From the NCBI GenBank assembly GCA_900318625.1, contig ONLG01000014.1, forward strand, positions 1 through 64,000: a stretch of DNA of 64,000 bases. The letters are read 5' to 3'. The number at the start of each line of letters is the position of its first letter. The first letter of the stretch is position 1. Both the position numbers and the translations under genes were made by a program. Under the pieces are notes generated by a model. That model was not told the origin of the DNA. It was given only the letters and a program-made list of their open reading frames with translations, and made no database searches. This document shows, one piece after another, positions 32,668 to 41,706 of the stretch. Source of the stretch: an uncultured Prevotella sp. GTDB lineage: Bacteria; Bacteroidota; Bacteroidia; Bacteroidales; Bacteroidaceae.

Positions 32668-33294
32668 ATGACACATCACAACAACGTAGAAGTGTTTCGT
32701 CCCGGACGCATAGAGGTGATCTGCGGCTCCATGTTCTCGGGCAAGACCGAGGAACTCATCCGTCGGCTGAAGCGCGCCAAGTTTGCCCGGCAGCGCGTGG
32801 AGATATTCAAGCCGGCCATCGACGTTCGCTATTCCGAAGGCGACGTGGTGAGCCACGACCGCAACACCATCCCCTCTACGCCCATCGAGTCGTCGGAGTC
32901 GATACTGCTGCTGTCGTCGGAGATTGATGTGGTGGGTATCGACGAAGCCCAGTTTCTCGACGAACGGCTGCCCGAGGTGTGCAACGAGCTTGCCAGCAGG
33001 GGCATACGGGTCATCGTTGCCGGCCTCGACATGGACTACCGCGGGGTGCCCTTCGGCCCCATGCCTGCACTGCTGGCCATTGCCGACGAGGTGACGAAGG
33101 TTCATGCCATCTGCGTCAGGTGCGGACAGCTGGCCTACGTGAGCCACCGGCTCGTGGAAAACGACAAGCGCGTGATGCTCGGAGAGACACAGGAGTACGA
33201 ACCGCTCTGCCGCCACTGCTACCAGCAAGTCGTAGAAGAAGCTGCGAAAAGCCAGCCGGATGCGCAGCAGAGCACGCCTCAGACAAAACAATAA
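32668..33294 (+). CDS. tdk: thymidine kinase
   Basis: This 208-residue type II enzyme salvages thymidine with ATP. P-loop: [20 protein letters not shown] (Gly20-Thr27). Walker-B-like [12 protein letters not shown]; the lasso and substrate region [20 protein letters not shown]; and the structural zinc CVRCG (with the later CRHCY). The acidic/Gln-rich tail after about 188 is species-specific. The gene follows its promoter by only 8 bp. Confidence 0.93.
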   Translation: MTHHNNVEVFRPGRIEVICGSMFSGKTEELIRRLKRAKFARQRVEIFKPAIDVRYSEGDVVSHDRNTIPSTPIESSESILLLSSEIDVVGIDEAQFLDERLPEVCNELASRGIRVIVAGLDMDYRGVPFGPMPALLAIADEVTKVHAICVRCGQLAYVSHRLVENDKRVMLGETQEYEPLCRHCYQQVVEEAAKSQPDAQQSTPQTKQ

Positions 33295-33397
33295 CAGACA
33301 ACAAACATAACATAACCAACCAAAATCACAGCCCATCATCCCTCAGCAGAAGCTCCCCACCACAGGGAGGGCACCCGGGGAAGGGGCTATCATCATC

Positions 33398-34486
33398 ATG
33401 CAACAACCAATTACATTCGACAAAGCGTTCCGATGGTCGCTCATAGCCATCTTGACGGTGACTGTGCTGCTGATAGTGAAATCGCTGAGCAGCGTTCTGC
33501 TGCCGTTCGTCATTGCCTGGTTCCTGGCCTATCTGGTCTATCCGGTGGTGAGATTCGTACAATATCGCCTGCACGTTCCGGGCCGCGCACTCAGCATTAT
33601 CGTCACAATGCTGCTGCTGATAGTGGTGTTGGGCGGAGTGTTCTACATGATTGTGCCGCCAATGATAGAGCAGTTCGAGCGCCTGACCGACATCCTCAAC
33701 AAGTTCGTCAACCACAATTCCTCGTCGACCACAGCCGTAGCCTTCATCAAGGACTGGCTACAGGACAACAGGCACGAGATTGAGAAGTTCCTGAAAAGCC
33801 CCGACTTCACCAACATGATCAAGTCGGCAATGCCCAAGGTGTTCTCTGTCGTGGGTCAGACAGCCAACGTGGTGGTGAGCATCGTGGCCTCGTTTATCAC
33901 CTTATTATATATGTTCTTCATCCTGCTCGACTACGAGTTTCTCACCGAAAGCTGGGTTAAGGTGTTCCCGAAGAAGGTGCGACCCTTCTGGCAAGAGCTT
34001 GCCAAGGACACCGAGCGCGAGCTGAACAACTACATCCGCGGCCAGGGACTCGTGGCATTGTGCATGGGAATAATGTTCTGCATAGGCTTCACCATCATCG
34101 GTTTCCCAATGGCTATCGGCCTGGGAATACTTATCGGCATACTCGACCTGGTGCCCTACCTCCACACTTTCGCACTGATTCCGACGGCTTTCCTTGCCCT
34201 GCTCAAGGCTGCCGACACGGGACAGAACTTCTGGATCATATTCGGACTGGCCGTGCTGGTGTTTATCATCGTGCAGATTATCACCGATATGGTTGTCACA
34301 CCTAAGATCATGGGCAAGGCTATGGGCCTCAACCCGGCCATACTGCTGCTGAGCCTCTCCGTATGGGGAGCACTGCTGGGCTTCATCGGACTGATTATCG
34401 CACTGCCGCTGACGTCGCTCATCATTGCTTACTGGCAACGATATGTCACCCGCGAGCACGACGACGACATCCCCGAACAAAGCTGA
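33398..34486 (+). CDS. AI-2E family permease
   Basis: This 362-residue inner-membrane protein has about eight helices. Family hallmarks: the N-terminal helix pair (LLPFVIAWFLAYLVYPVV), the soluble insert (about 95-165), then GQGLVALCMGIMFCIGFTII, GLGILIGILDLVPYLHTFAL and VVTPKIMGKAMGLNPAILLL. The substrate is unknown, since this family covers autoinducer, ion and unassigned transporters. The C-terminus is acidic. It lies about 100 bp after tdk and may be read with it. Confidence 0.85.
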   Translation: MQQPITFDKAFRWSLIAILTVTVLLIVKSLSSVLLPFVIAWFLAYLVYPVVRFVQYRLHVPGRALSIIVTMLLLIVVLGGVFYMIVPPMIEQFERLTDILNKFVNHNSSSTTAVAFIKDWLQDNRHEIEKFLKSPDFTNMIKSAMPKVFSVVGQTANVVVSIVASFITLLYMFFILLDYEFLTESWVKVFPKKVRPFWQELAKDTERELNNYIRGQGLVALCMGIMFCIGFTIIGFPMAIGLGILIGILDLVPYLHTFALIPTAFLALLKAADTGQNFWIIFGLAVLVFIIVQIITDMVVTPKIMGKAMGLNPAILLLSLSVWGALLGFIGLIIALPLTSLIIAYWQRYVTREHDDDIPEQS

Positions 34487-34591
34487 CAGCCACTGACAAG
34501 CACCGCACGGGGAACAGCCTGCGAGCTTAGCGAAGAACTGCCGGCAAGCTTAGCGTGGAAAAAAGGGGCAAACAAAAAAACACGTAAATAA

Positions 34592-34623
34592 TTTGCTTAT
34601 TCAAGAAAAACCCCATACCTTTG
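34592..34623 (+). promoter_or_regulatory. tRNA-Lys promoter
   Basis: TTTG (34592-34595), 20 bp, TACCTTTG (34616-34623), 16 bp before the tRNA. Confidence 0.75.
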
Positions 34624-34639
34624 CACCACTTTTACGGGA

Positions 34640-34715
34640 GATCCGCTAGCTCAGCTGGTAGAGCACAACACTTTTAATGTTGGGGTCTTGGGTTCGAGCC
34701 CCAAGCGGATCACCA
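34640..34715 (+). tRNA. tRNA-Lys (anticodon TTT)
   Basis: Acceptor GATCCGC/GCGGATC, D-arm GCTC...GAGC, anticodon loop CTTTTAA (TTT), T-arm TTGGGTTCGAGCCCCAA. The 3' CCA is encoded (34713-34715), unlike in the two leucine tRNAs of this window. Confidence 0.95.
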
Positions 34716-34720
34716 AAACA

Positions 34721-34757
34721 AATCCGCAAGAAACCTGCAATCGGCTTCTTGCGGATT
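34721..34757 (+). terminator. tRNA-Lys terminator
   Basis: AATCCGCAAGAA (34721-34732) pairs perfectly with TTCTTGCGGATT (34746-34757) and is followed by ATTCTTTT. Confidence 0.8.
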
Positions 34758-34870
34758 ATTCTTTTCCCACCTGTTGCTCCTTTCTGCGCCAATCGTCCGC
34801 CATACGCCGTCTGGCAAGTCTGCCATAGAGCCTATACCGTGGCGCATACCGCCTTTGCAGCAAAAAGTAA

Positions 34871-34906
34871 GGGGTGAGAGCACAGCGTAGCTGCCACTCT
34901 CACCCC
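34871..34906 (-). terminator. hairpin terminator, probably of cysK
   Basis: GGGGTGAGAG and CTCTCACCCC form a perfect 10-bp stem with a 16-nt loop, about 60 bp beyond the cysK stop. It could act in both directions. Confidence 0.55.
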
Positions 34907-34968
34907 TCGCCCATAAGCCGCCAGTTTGCTCGGTAGCGGCGATTATGCGGCATCAATAATTAGTAAAA

Positions 34969-35916
34969 CTAAAGTGGGTAGTCGTCGAAAGCATAGAGCA
35001 CAGTGCTCAGGTAGCGCTCGCCGGTGTCGGGCAGCAGCACCACAATGTTCTTGTCGGCGTTTTCGGGGCGCTTTGCCACCTCGACGGCAGCATGGAGAGC
35101 CGCACCAGCCGATATGCCCACGAGCAGTCCCTCCTGTCTGCCCACCTCGCGTCCGGCAAGTATGGCATCGTCGTTGGCCACGTCTACCACCTCGTCGATG
35201 ACCTCAGCGTTGTAGGTCTGGGGCACAAAGCCAGCTCCTATGCCCTGAATCTTGTGCGGTCCGCTCTGTCCGCCATTGAGCACGGGCGACGACAGCGGCT
35301 CAACGGCAACGATGCGCACGTCAGGATTCTGCTCCTTGAGATACTTACCCACGCCCGACACCGTTCCGCCGGTACCCACGCCGGCCACGAAGATGTCCAC
35401 CTTGCCGTCGAGTTGCTTCCACAGCTCGGGGCCGGTAGTGGCATAGTGGCGTGCAGGATTGGCCTTGTTCTCGAACTGCTGCAATATCACGCTGCCCGGA
35501 ATCTCGGCTTTCAGCTTCTCGGCCTCGGCTATGGCACCCTTCATTCCGTCCTTTCCGGGAGTGAGACGCACCTCTGCGCCGTATGCTTTCACAAGGTTGC
35601 GGCGCTCAATGCTCATGGTGTCGGGCATGGTGAGTATGAGCTTGTAGCCCTTCACGGCACTCACCAGAGCCAGTCCCACGCCCGTGTTGCCGCTCGTAGG
35701 CTCTATGATTGTTGCTCCGGGAGCCAGCACGCCGCGCTGCTCGGCATCCTCAATCATGGCCAGAGCTATGCGGTCCTTCACGCTTCCGCCCGGATTGAAG
35801 TATTCCACCTTTGCCAGCAGCGGCTTCTTGAGGCCCTTGAGTGCTGAGAACTTGCCCAGTTCTACGACCGGGGTGTTACCTATTAAGTCTGTCAGTTGTT
35901 TTGCGATATTAGCCAT
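34969..35916 (-). CDS. cysK: cysteine synthase A (O-acetylserine sulfhydrylase)
   Basis: This PLP enzyme makes cysteine from O-acetylserine and sulfide. I start at ATG 35916 (MANIAKQLTDLIGNTPVVEL), since the ATG 9 bp upstream adds only three residues. Landmarks: PLP lysine 47 in NPGGSVKDR, the substrate loop EPTSGNTGVGLALV, the phosphate-binding GVGTGGTVSGVGKYL and the C-terminal GISAGAALHAAVEVAKRPEN. The C-terminus is DDYPL, not the -I ending that docks serine acetyltransferase in enteric bacteria. Downstream of metY, with which it shares strand and sulfur metabolism. Confidence 0.94.
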   Translation of the reverse strand: MANIAKQLTDLIGNTPVVELGKFSALKGLKKPLLAKVEYFNPGGSVKDRIALAMIEDAEQRGVLAPGATIIEPTSGNTGVGLALVSAVKGYKLILTMPDTMSIERRNLVKAYGAEVRLTPGKDGMKGAIAEAEKLKAEIPGSVILQQFENKANPARHYATTGPELWKQLDGKVDIFVAGVGTGGTVSGVGKYLKEQNPDVRIVAVEPLSSPVLNGGQSGPHKIQGIGAGFVPQTYNAEVIDEVVDVANDDAILAGREVGRQEGLLVGISAGAALHAAVEVAKRPENADKNIVVLLPDTGERYLSTVLYAFDDYPL

Positions 35917-35966
35917 AATGTTCAATTTTAGTACGTTAATTATCCTATCTTAGAACGTTAATTATC

Positions 35967-37259
35967 CTACTTTATTTCATTCAGGGCCTGACTAATGTCC
36001 TCCAGAATGTCATCGATGTGCTCGGTGCCTATCGAGAGTCGGATGGTTGAGGGCGTGATGTGCTGCTGTTCGAGCTCTTCGGGCGAGAGCTGCGAGTGCG
36101 TCGTGGTGTAGGGATGTATCACGAGGCTCTTCACGTCGGCAACGTTGGCCAGCAGCGAGAATATCTTCAGCGAGTCGATGAACTTCCACGCAGCTTCCTG
36201 TCCGCCCCGTATCTCGAAGGTGAAGATGCTTGCGCCGCCGTTGGGGAAGTACTTTTTGTAGAGCTCATGGTCAGGATGGCTCTCGAGCGCAGGGTGGTTC
36301 ACCCTCTCGACAAGCGGATGGGCATTGAGAAATTCCACCACTTTCAGGGCGTTCTCGACGTGTCGCTCCACTCGCAGACTGAGCGTTTCAACTCCCTGCA
36401 ACAGTATGAACGCATTGAATGGCGAGAGCGTTGCGCCGGTATCGCGCAGCAAGACGGCCCTGATACGGGTCACGAAGGCGGCAGCACCCACTGCTTCGGC
36501 AAACACGATGCCGTGGTACGATGGGTCGGGAGCAGCCAGAGTGGGGAACTTGCCGGGCTGTGCCGTCCAGTCGAACTTGCCTCCGTCGACAATCACTCCG
36601 CCTAACGACGAGCCATGACCGCCCAGGAACTTGGTTGCCGAGTGGACAACGATGTCGGCTCCATGCTCCAACGGGCGCACGAGATAGGGCGTGGCAAAGG
36701 TGTTGTCGATGATAAGGGGCAGCCCGTGGCGGTGTGCAACCTCGGCAACAGCCTCGATGTTGAGCACGTCGGAGTTGGGATTGCCCAGCGTTTCGGCAAA
36801 CACCACCTTGGTGTTGGGCTTGATGGCTGCCTCGAGAGCAGCGAGGTCGTTCACGTTGACGATAGTGTTCTCAACACCTTGCGATGCCAGCGTGTGGGTG
36901 ATGAGGTTGTAGGAGCCACCGTAGAGGTTGTCGGCAGCCACGATATGGTCGCCTGCCTGAGCTATGTTCTGCAGCGCATAGGTGATAGCTGCGGCTCCGC
37001 TTGCCACTGCCAAGCCTGCCACGCCGCCCTCGAGAGCTGCCACGCGGTCTTCGAGCACACCCTGAGTGGAGTTGGTCAGTCGCCCGTAGATGTTGCCGGC
37101 ATCGCGCAGTCCGAAGCGGTCGGCAGCGTGCTGCGAGTTGTGGAACACGTAACTTGTGGTCTGATAGATAGGCACGGCGCGTGCGTCGGTAGCGGGATCG
37201 GCCTGCTCTTGGCCCACATGGAGTTGCAAAGTCTCAAAACGATAATCTTTCTTGCTCAT
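35967..37259 (-). CDS. metY: O-acetylhomoserine sulfhydrylase
   Basis: This 430-residue Cys/Met-metabolism PLP enzyme forms homocysteine from O-acetylhomoserine and sulfide. Key segments: PIYQTTSYVFHNSQHAADRF, the PLP-stacking DNLYGGSYNL, PLP lysine 210 in VHSATKFLGGHG and the MetY-type DWTAQPGKFPTLAAPDPSYH insertion. The end is THSQLSPEELEQQHITPSTI followed by RLSIGTEHIDDI. The long insertion separates it from MetB/MetC. About 50 bp before cysK, probably one operon under the promoter at 37293-37324. Confidence 0.93.
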   Translation of the reverse strand: MSKKDYRFETLQLHVGQEQADPATDARAVPIYQTTSYVFHNSQHAADRFGLRDAGNIYGRLTNSTQGVLEDRVAALEGGVAGLAVASGAAAITYALQNIAQAGDHIVAADNLYGGSYNLITHTLASQGVENTIVNVNDLAALEAAIKPNTKVVFAETLGNPNSDVLNIEAVAEVAHRHGLPLIIDNTFATPYLVRPLEHGADIVVHSATKFLGGHGSSLGGVIVDGGKFDWTAQPGKFPTLAAPDPSYHGIVFAEAVGAAAFVTRIRAVLLRDTGATLSPFNAFILLQGVETLSLRVERHVENALKVVEFLNAHPLVERVNHPALESHPDHELYKKYFPNGGASIFTFEIRGGQEAAWKFIDSLKIFSLLANVADVKSLVIHPYTTTHSQLSPEELEQQHITPSTIRLSIGTEHIDDILEDISQALNEIK

Positions 37260-37292
37260 AATCTTTAGTTTTAATTATTGATTTCGATGGTG

Positions 37293-37324
37293 CAAAGTTA
37301 CGCGGTTTAGATTTTTCGCCCAAA
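37293..37324 (-). promoter_or_regulatory. metY-cysK promoter
   Basis: On the minus strand: TTTG (37324-37321), 20 bp, TAACTTTG (37300-37293). It lies back to back with the divergent regulator promoter, so one bound protein could affect both. Confidence 0.75.
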
Positions 37325-37327
37325 TTA

Positions 37328-37359
37328 TTGCTTTATTTCAGAATAATAAGCTATATTTG
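37328..37359 (+). promoter_or_regulatory. promoter of the Lrp-type regulator
   Basis: TTG (37328-37330), 21 bp, TATATTTG (37352-37359). The two divergent -33 elements are only a few bases apart. Confidence 0.6.
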
Positions 37360-37429
37360 CAAACACAGTGGAAGAAAACTCCAAACAGTGCTTCCAAACC
37401 GCAATCACAAAGAAAATTATTCTGCAAAG

Positions 37430-37903
37430 ATGGCCTACAAACTCGATGAAGTAGACTTGCAGCTACTGAAAATACTGCAAAGCAACGCAAAACTGACCAC
37501 CAAAGAGCTTGCCGAGAAGGTGAACCTGACCCCCACGCCGGTGTTTGAGCGACAGAAAAGGCTCGAACGTCTGGGCTATATAAAGAAATATGTGGCGGTG
37601 CTCGACCCCGAAAAGCTCGGCCAGGAGCTGCTGGTATTCTGCAAGGTGAAGCTCCTGCACATCAACCACGAGATTGCCAACAAATTCACGAGGCACATAT
37701 TGCGACTGCCGGAGGTAACGGAGTGCTACAATACGTCGGGCAACTACGACTACCTTCTGCGCATACGAACCCGCAACATGAAGCAATATCAGGAGTTCGT
37801 GCTTACAAAACTGGGCGAGATAGAGGGCGTAAGCTCCATCGAGAGCACCTTCGTGATGAGTGAAATAAAGCAGAGTCACGGCATAAACATAGAACCTAAA
37901 TAA
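37430..37903 (+). CDS. Lrp/AsnC-family transcriptional regulator
   Basis: I choose ATG 37430 (MAYKLDEVDLQLLKILQSNA), giving 157 residues; earlier in-frame codons precede the classic Lrp start. The N-terminal winged helix (AKLTTKELAEKVNLTPTPVF, then ERQKRLERLGYIKKYVAVLD) and the C-terminal RAM domain (VTECYNTSGNYDYLLRIRTR, then IEGVSSIESTFVMSEIK) are complete. The gene is divergent from metY-cysK with overlapping control regions, so regulation of sulfur amino-acid synthesis in response to an amino-acid effector is the natural inference. Confidence 0.9.
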   Translation: MAYKLDEVDLQLLKILQSNAKLTTKELAEKVNLTPTPVFERQKRLERLGYIKKYVAVLDPEKLGQELLVFCKVKLLHINHEIANKFTRHILRLPEVTECYNTSGNYDYLLRIRTRNMKQYQEFVLTKLGEIEGVSSIESTFVMSEIKQSHGINIEPK

Positions 37904-37923
37904 TCCGCTAAAACCATCCTACT

Positions 37924-40161
37924 ATGAATAAACATGCCAAAACAGCACTAAAGGTCGTCGGTGGCATAACGTCATTCTTTGCTGTCGCCGTAACCGCAGC
38001 TATCATTCTTCTGAATACTGAAGGCGTTCAGAACTGGCTGATGAATAAGGTCGTGGATGCTCTGAAAGACAAACTGAAGACAGAGATAAGCATAAGCAAA
38101 GTCAGCGTGTCGGTACTGAGCCAGCAGATTGAGCTTAAAAGCCTCGTCATATACGACCGGCAGCACCGCAAGATGCTCGATATAGCCGACTTTGGCATGG
38201 GGCTGAGCCTCTGGGCACTATGCCACAAGGAGCTTGTTGTCACAAAAGCGAACATCAGCGGAGTGAAAGCCAACCTGTGCAAGCCGGCATCCGCCAACGA
38301 CAGCACAGCCAACTTTCAGTTCCTTATAGACGCTTTCAAATCCCAGAAGCCCAAAGACAAGTCAGAGGAGAAGAAAAACAAAAGCTCCGTTACGTTCAAC
38401 ATAAGCTCGGCAAAAATCGAAATTGACAGCCTTAACTACCGAACAGGCAACGGCATTGCCCGGAACAATGCGGTCAACAGCAATAAAGGAGCCTTCAATG
38501 CAGCCAATCTCGACATCTGTTCCTCGTTCCATGCCAAGCTTGAAAACATCAGCAACGATGCCTTTAATGCCGTTATCACCAAGTGCAGCATCTCCGACAG
38601 GGCATCCGGACTGACCATCAGCGACATAAAACTGCGCGCCAAGGCAAACAAAGACAGCTTACAGCTCGACGATTTTGAAGTAAACATGCCAAATTCAAAG
38701 TTTGCCATACCTCATGCAAGCGTAAAACTGCCCCGGAAAGAGGCCGGAAAGGAATTGGAATACAACATTCCCGAAATATCAACCACGGTCGACTTGAAGG
38801 ACATTGCCAGACCTTTTGCGCCATCACTTGCCAAGTTCAAAAGCCCCATACACCTGGAATGTGGCATAAAAGGCGATGCCAACGTGCTGCAACTCAACTA
38901 TCTCAACGCGGGCACCACCGACAAACGCATCAGCATCAAGGCCAAAGGAGTAGTAAGCGAACTTAGCAGCAACCACAGGAAAGCCTCCTTAGACATCAGC
39001 AGCCTGGGCTTCATCACCGACAACGGCAAGCCCCGCCGCAACGTAGGCAAGCCAAAACGGGGTGCCTTCGACGCAGGACACCTCGATATTCAGGCCGCCA
39101 TGCACATCGACCTGCGCCAGACAAGCAAGGACAGCCTGAGAGCTTTCGTCACCAAATGCCATTTGGCAGACCGTGGTTCGGGGCTCGTTGTCAACAGCCT
39201 GAAGCTACAGGGCGACATTTCAAAAGGCCCCATACAACTCAAGAACATAAGTATTGTATTGCCTCACACCAATATCTCCATCCCGCAGGCCAGCTTGCAA
39301 CTGCCAAGCAAGAAAGAAGGCAAAGCGCTATCGTATAGTGCGCCGACCGTTTCGGGCACTACACAGCTCCGGGACATAGCCCGCCCCTTCGCTCCGGCAC
39401 TGAAAAACTTCATCATTCCGATAAATTTCAGATGCGCACTCAGCGGCGACGACAACAACATGAGGTTCAACGGGGTGAAAGTTTCCAACAAAGACAACCG
39501 CCTCAACATAACTGCTACCGGCAACATAAGCCAGCTGAAAGGCAAACGCCTGCTTCACGTACACTTCGACGTAGCCAACATGAAGGCATCCAACGGCATA
39601 CACGAGCAGATAATCAATCAGTTCACCGTCAAGAAGTTTATGATGAAGCAGCTGCGAGCACTGGGAACAATAAACTACCGCGGCCATTTCGACATACTAT
39701 ACAAGAAGGAAGCCTTTGCCGGAGTTATCGGATGCAAGGCTGGAAACATAAATTTCCAGTTTTCCCTCGACGAAATCAACAAGTACATCACAGGCTCGGC
39801 AAACACAAGCTCGCTGCAACTGGGCAACGTCATGGATATGCCCGACCTCGGCAAGATAGCTTGTAATGCCAAGTTCCGCTTCGATTTCTCAAAACAGCGC
39901 ACAGCGATGATGCGCCGAAAGAAGGGAGGCAAGCTCCCGATAGGCAACGTAGAAGCCAACATTCAGGAAGGAAGCTACGGCATAGTCACCGTTCGCAACG
40001 TATCGGCAACCATCAACAGCGACGGTGCTGTGGCCGACGGAAAGATTATCAACCGCGGAAAGTACGTCGACCTGATGTGCGGTTTCACGTTCACCGACAC
40101 AAACGAGATGCGGAAAACAAAGATAAAGCCTGGTATAAAGTTCCACGGCAAAAGAAAATAG
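37924..40161 (+). CDS. AsmA/TamB-like envelope protein with internal duplication
   Basis: This 745-residue protein has one N-terminal transmembrane helix (about 11-30, VGGITSFFAVAVTAAIILLN) followed by the AsmA/TamB-like start (NWLMNKVVDALKDKLKTEIS, then VSVLSQQIELKSLVIYDRQH). About 160 residues at about 188-347 recur at about 380-540: both copies have GAF(N/D)A..LDI, a central (V)ITKC...DR(A/G)SGL, SLQLP/SVKLP and D(I)ARPFAP. The period is 192 residues. Full TamB homologues in this phylum exceed 1400 residues, and the C-terminal beta-barrel-interacting DUF490 part appears absent. Role inferred: lipid transport or envelope assembly. Confidence 0.7.
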   Translation: MNKHAKTALKVVGGITSFFAVAVTAAIILLNTEGVQNWLMNKVVDALKDKLKTEISISKVSVSVLSQQIELKSLVIYDRQHRKMLDIADFGMGLSLWALCHKELVVTKANISGVKANLCKPASANDSTANFQFLIDAFKSQKPKDKSEEKKNKSSVTFNISSAKIEIDSLNYRTGNGIARNNAVNSNKGAFNAANLDICSSFHAKLENISNDAFNAVITKCSISDRASGLTISDIKLRAKANKDSLQLDDFEVNMPNSKFAIPHASVKLPRKEAGKELEYNIPEISTTVDLKDIARPFAPSLAKFKSPIHLECGIKGDANVLQLNYLNAGTTDKRISIKAKGVVSELSSNHRKASLDISSLGFITDNGKPRRNVGKPKRGAFDAGHLDIQAAMHIDLRQTSKDSLRAFVTKCHLADRGSGLVVNSLKLQGDISKGPIQLKNISIVLPHTNISIPQASLQLPSKKEGKALSYSAPTVSGTTQLRDIARPFAPALKNFIIPINFRCALSGDDNNMRFNGVKVSNKDNRLNITATGNISQLKGKRLLHVHFDVANMKASNGIHEQIINQFTVKKFMMKQLRALGTINYRGHFDILYKKEAFAGVIGCKAGNINFQFSLDEINKYITGSANTSSLQLGNVMDMPDLGKIACNAKFRFDFSKQRTAMMRRKKGGKLPIGNVEANIQEGSYGIVTVRNVSATINSDGAVADGKIINRGKYVDLMCGFTFTDTNEMRKTKIKPGIKFHGKRK

Positions 40162-40186
40162 ACACCTTATTATAATAATGACTGCC

Positions 40187-40843
40187 ATGAAACATATCCT
40201 CACGATACTGACATTGTGCCTTTGTTACGTATACGGAATGAAGGCACAGGGGCTGAAACAGCAGGGAACAGCCGCTGACAACATAGTTCCTGAGGGCTGG
40301 ACGCACACCGAGGCAGTGGGCGACGTTGACAAGGACGGGTTAGACGACCTTGTCATTGCGGCCACACCTAACTTTAAAGAAAACATGAAGACGCGCTACG
40401 ACGGCTACGTCTATAACTTCAACAAGCCCATACTGGCAATCTACCTGAAGGCCAGTGACGGCAAATACCGGCTCTACAAGAAGTTCGAGAACGTTATCCC
40501 GGGCAACGAAAACGAGTTCCACAGTGTCAGTCACAGCCTCGAGATAACCAACCGGGGCACCGTGAGGATTACCATTGAACACTTTTCGAGCGGTGGAGGC
40601 TATGGCAGCGAGACTACGACCTACACTTTCCGTATGCAAGAGGGCGAGTTCTACCTCATAGGACGCGACATAACAACCCTTCAGCGCAACACCGGCGAGA
40701 GCGAAACGATAAGCGAGAACTACCTGACCTGCAAGCGGCAGACCGTGCGCGACAATGCTTTCGAGAATAGAAAGAAGAGCGAGAAGTGGACCAAGCTGCC
40801 CAAAGCGCCACTCAAAAAGCTGGGCGACACCATGCTGGAGTAG
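40187..40843 (+). CDS. secreted protein with FG-GAP/calcium-like loop
   Basis: I start at ATG 40187 (MKHILTILTLCLCYVYGMKA), a clean signal peptide; ATG 40178 would add MTA. The mature protein contains GDVDKDGLDDLVIAATPN near residue 43, the acidic loop of FG-GAP and VCBS-type repeats. A beta-rich body follows (YDGYVYNFNKPILAIYLKAS, then GGGYGSETTTYTFRMQEGEF) and a basic tail. Only one such loop is seen, so it is not a propeller. Located 25 bp after the AsmA-like gene, probably the same transcript. Function unknown; periplasmic or outer-membrane location likely. Confidence 0.65.
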   Translation: MKHILTILTLCLCYVYGMKAQGLKQQGTAADNIVPEGWTHTEAVGDVDKDGLDDLVIAATPNFKENMKTRYDGYVYNFNKPILAIYLKASDGKYRLYKKFENVIPGNENEFHSVSHSLEITNRGTVRITIEHFSSGGGYGSETTTYTFRMQEGEFYLIGRDITTLQRNTGESETISENYLTCKRQTVRDNAFENRKKSEKWTKLPKAPLKKLGDTMLE

Positions 40844-40862
40844 CTTTTATTTTGTGAAAACT

Positions 40863-40893
40863 TTTGGTAATAAGAATAAAATACCTAATTTAG
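40863..40893 (+). promoter_or_regulatory. promoter of the GNAT pair
   Basis: TTTG (40863-40866), 19 bp, TAATTTAG (40886-40893), one mismatch to the -7 consensus. The partner gene starts 27 bp downstream. Confidence 0.5.
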
Positions 40894-40919
40894 CACCGTC
40901 ATATATATTATATAAAGGT

Positions 40920-41105
40920 ATGTTAGGAGTAAAAACAAAGCGTACACCCATAGGGGGCGATGTCGCAAACAATATTCGCGATGCCCTTGCCCGCGTCGCG
41001 ACAGGGCAACTGAATGAGCGCGACAGGGCAAGTGTCGAGCGTTCAAAGAAGATACTTGACCAATACGAAGTTCGTTGGATTGGGTTAAATGGAAAAGAAA
41101 TATAA
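40920..41105 (+). CDS. small partner of the GNAT protein, possible antitoxin
   Basis: I start at ATG 40920, giving 61 residues (MLGVKTKRTPIGGDVANNIR, continuing to EVRWIGLNGKEI). The basic N-terminus and an amphipathic helix (GDVANNIRDALARVATGQL) are followed by a second helix (ERDRASVERSKKILDQYEVR). It does not look like a ribbon-helix-helix (DUF1778) antitoxin. The stop overlaps the GNAT start by 17 bp. The arrangement is that of a toxin-antitoxin pair; function not shown. Confidence 0.6.
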   Translation: MLGVKTKRTPIGGDVANNIRDALARVATGQLNERDRASVERSKKILDQYEVRWIGLNGKEI

Positions 41106-41706
41106 TTTAAAGATAGTAAGGGCGGATGACACATCTGCCCTTAATAGTTTCAAATGCGGCGTTCCCTCTATGGATTTGTTTATCCACGACCGCGAAAACG
41201 GACTGGCCAAATTCATAAAACTGCGGCTGTCAAACCTCTGGATAGTATATGAAAATGATGAGGTGGTTGCGTTCTTTGCACTTAGCAAGGATGCCCTGAT
41301 GCTCAACAGTGAGGACAGGCGCACCATAGAACACGACAAAGACAAGGCTGCAACGCTTGCCTCGCCCGAAGACAAGGATATGTTCTGGGAAAAAGAGAAA
41401 TATCCAGCCGTAGAAATAGACTATTTTGCCGTGTGCGAAGAAAGAAGAAAAGAAGAAGAAGACCATCTGGGAACATACTTGATAGAATTGATAGGACAGC
41501 GCGCCGCTCACGACGAGCTTTCCGCAACGCTATTCCTGACCGTCGAAGCAATTGACACAAGTGAGTACAGTGCGGTAAAATTCTATCGCAAGTGCGACTT
41601 CGAGTATAGCGAAGTTGCGCAAAACAGATACAACTATGAAATCATGTACGGCAATCGGCCAATCACAAAGCGAATGTACAAGCTCATAATTCCTATCGAG
41701 TATTGA
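41089..41706 (+). CDS. GNAT-family acetyltransferase
   Basis: This 205-residue GNAT enzyme transfers an acetyl group from acetyl-CoA. Core: LWIVYENDEVVAFFALSKDA (beta-2/beta-3), PAVEIDYFAVCEERR (beta-4, about 106-120), then HLGTYLIELIGQRAAHDELS in place of the Q/R-x-x-G-x-G/A loop, and AVKFYRKCDFEY near 162-173. The PSMDLFIHDRENGLA start is seen in the TacT-like toxins that acetylate aminoacyl-tRNA. A 17-bp overlap with the small upstream gene supports that reading. An acetyltransferase of other specificity is equally possible. Confidence 0.75.
   Translation: MEKKYNLKIVRADDTSALNSFKCGVPSMDLFIHDRENGLAKFIKLRLSNLWIVYENDEVVAFFALSKDALMLNSEDRRTIEHDKDKAATLASPEDKDMFWEKEKYPAVEIDYFAVCEERRKEEEDHLGTYLIELIGQRAAHDELSATLFLTVEAIDTSEYSAVKFYRKCDFEYSEVAQNRYNYEIMYGNRPITKRMYKLIIPIEY

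Noticed and set aside
32365..33339. 324-codon minus-strand frame across the repeats and tdk
   Set aside because: It reads through two copies of an intergenic repeat and the antisense of tdk; repeated protein segments come from the DNA repeat.
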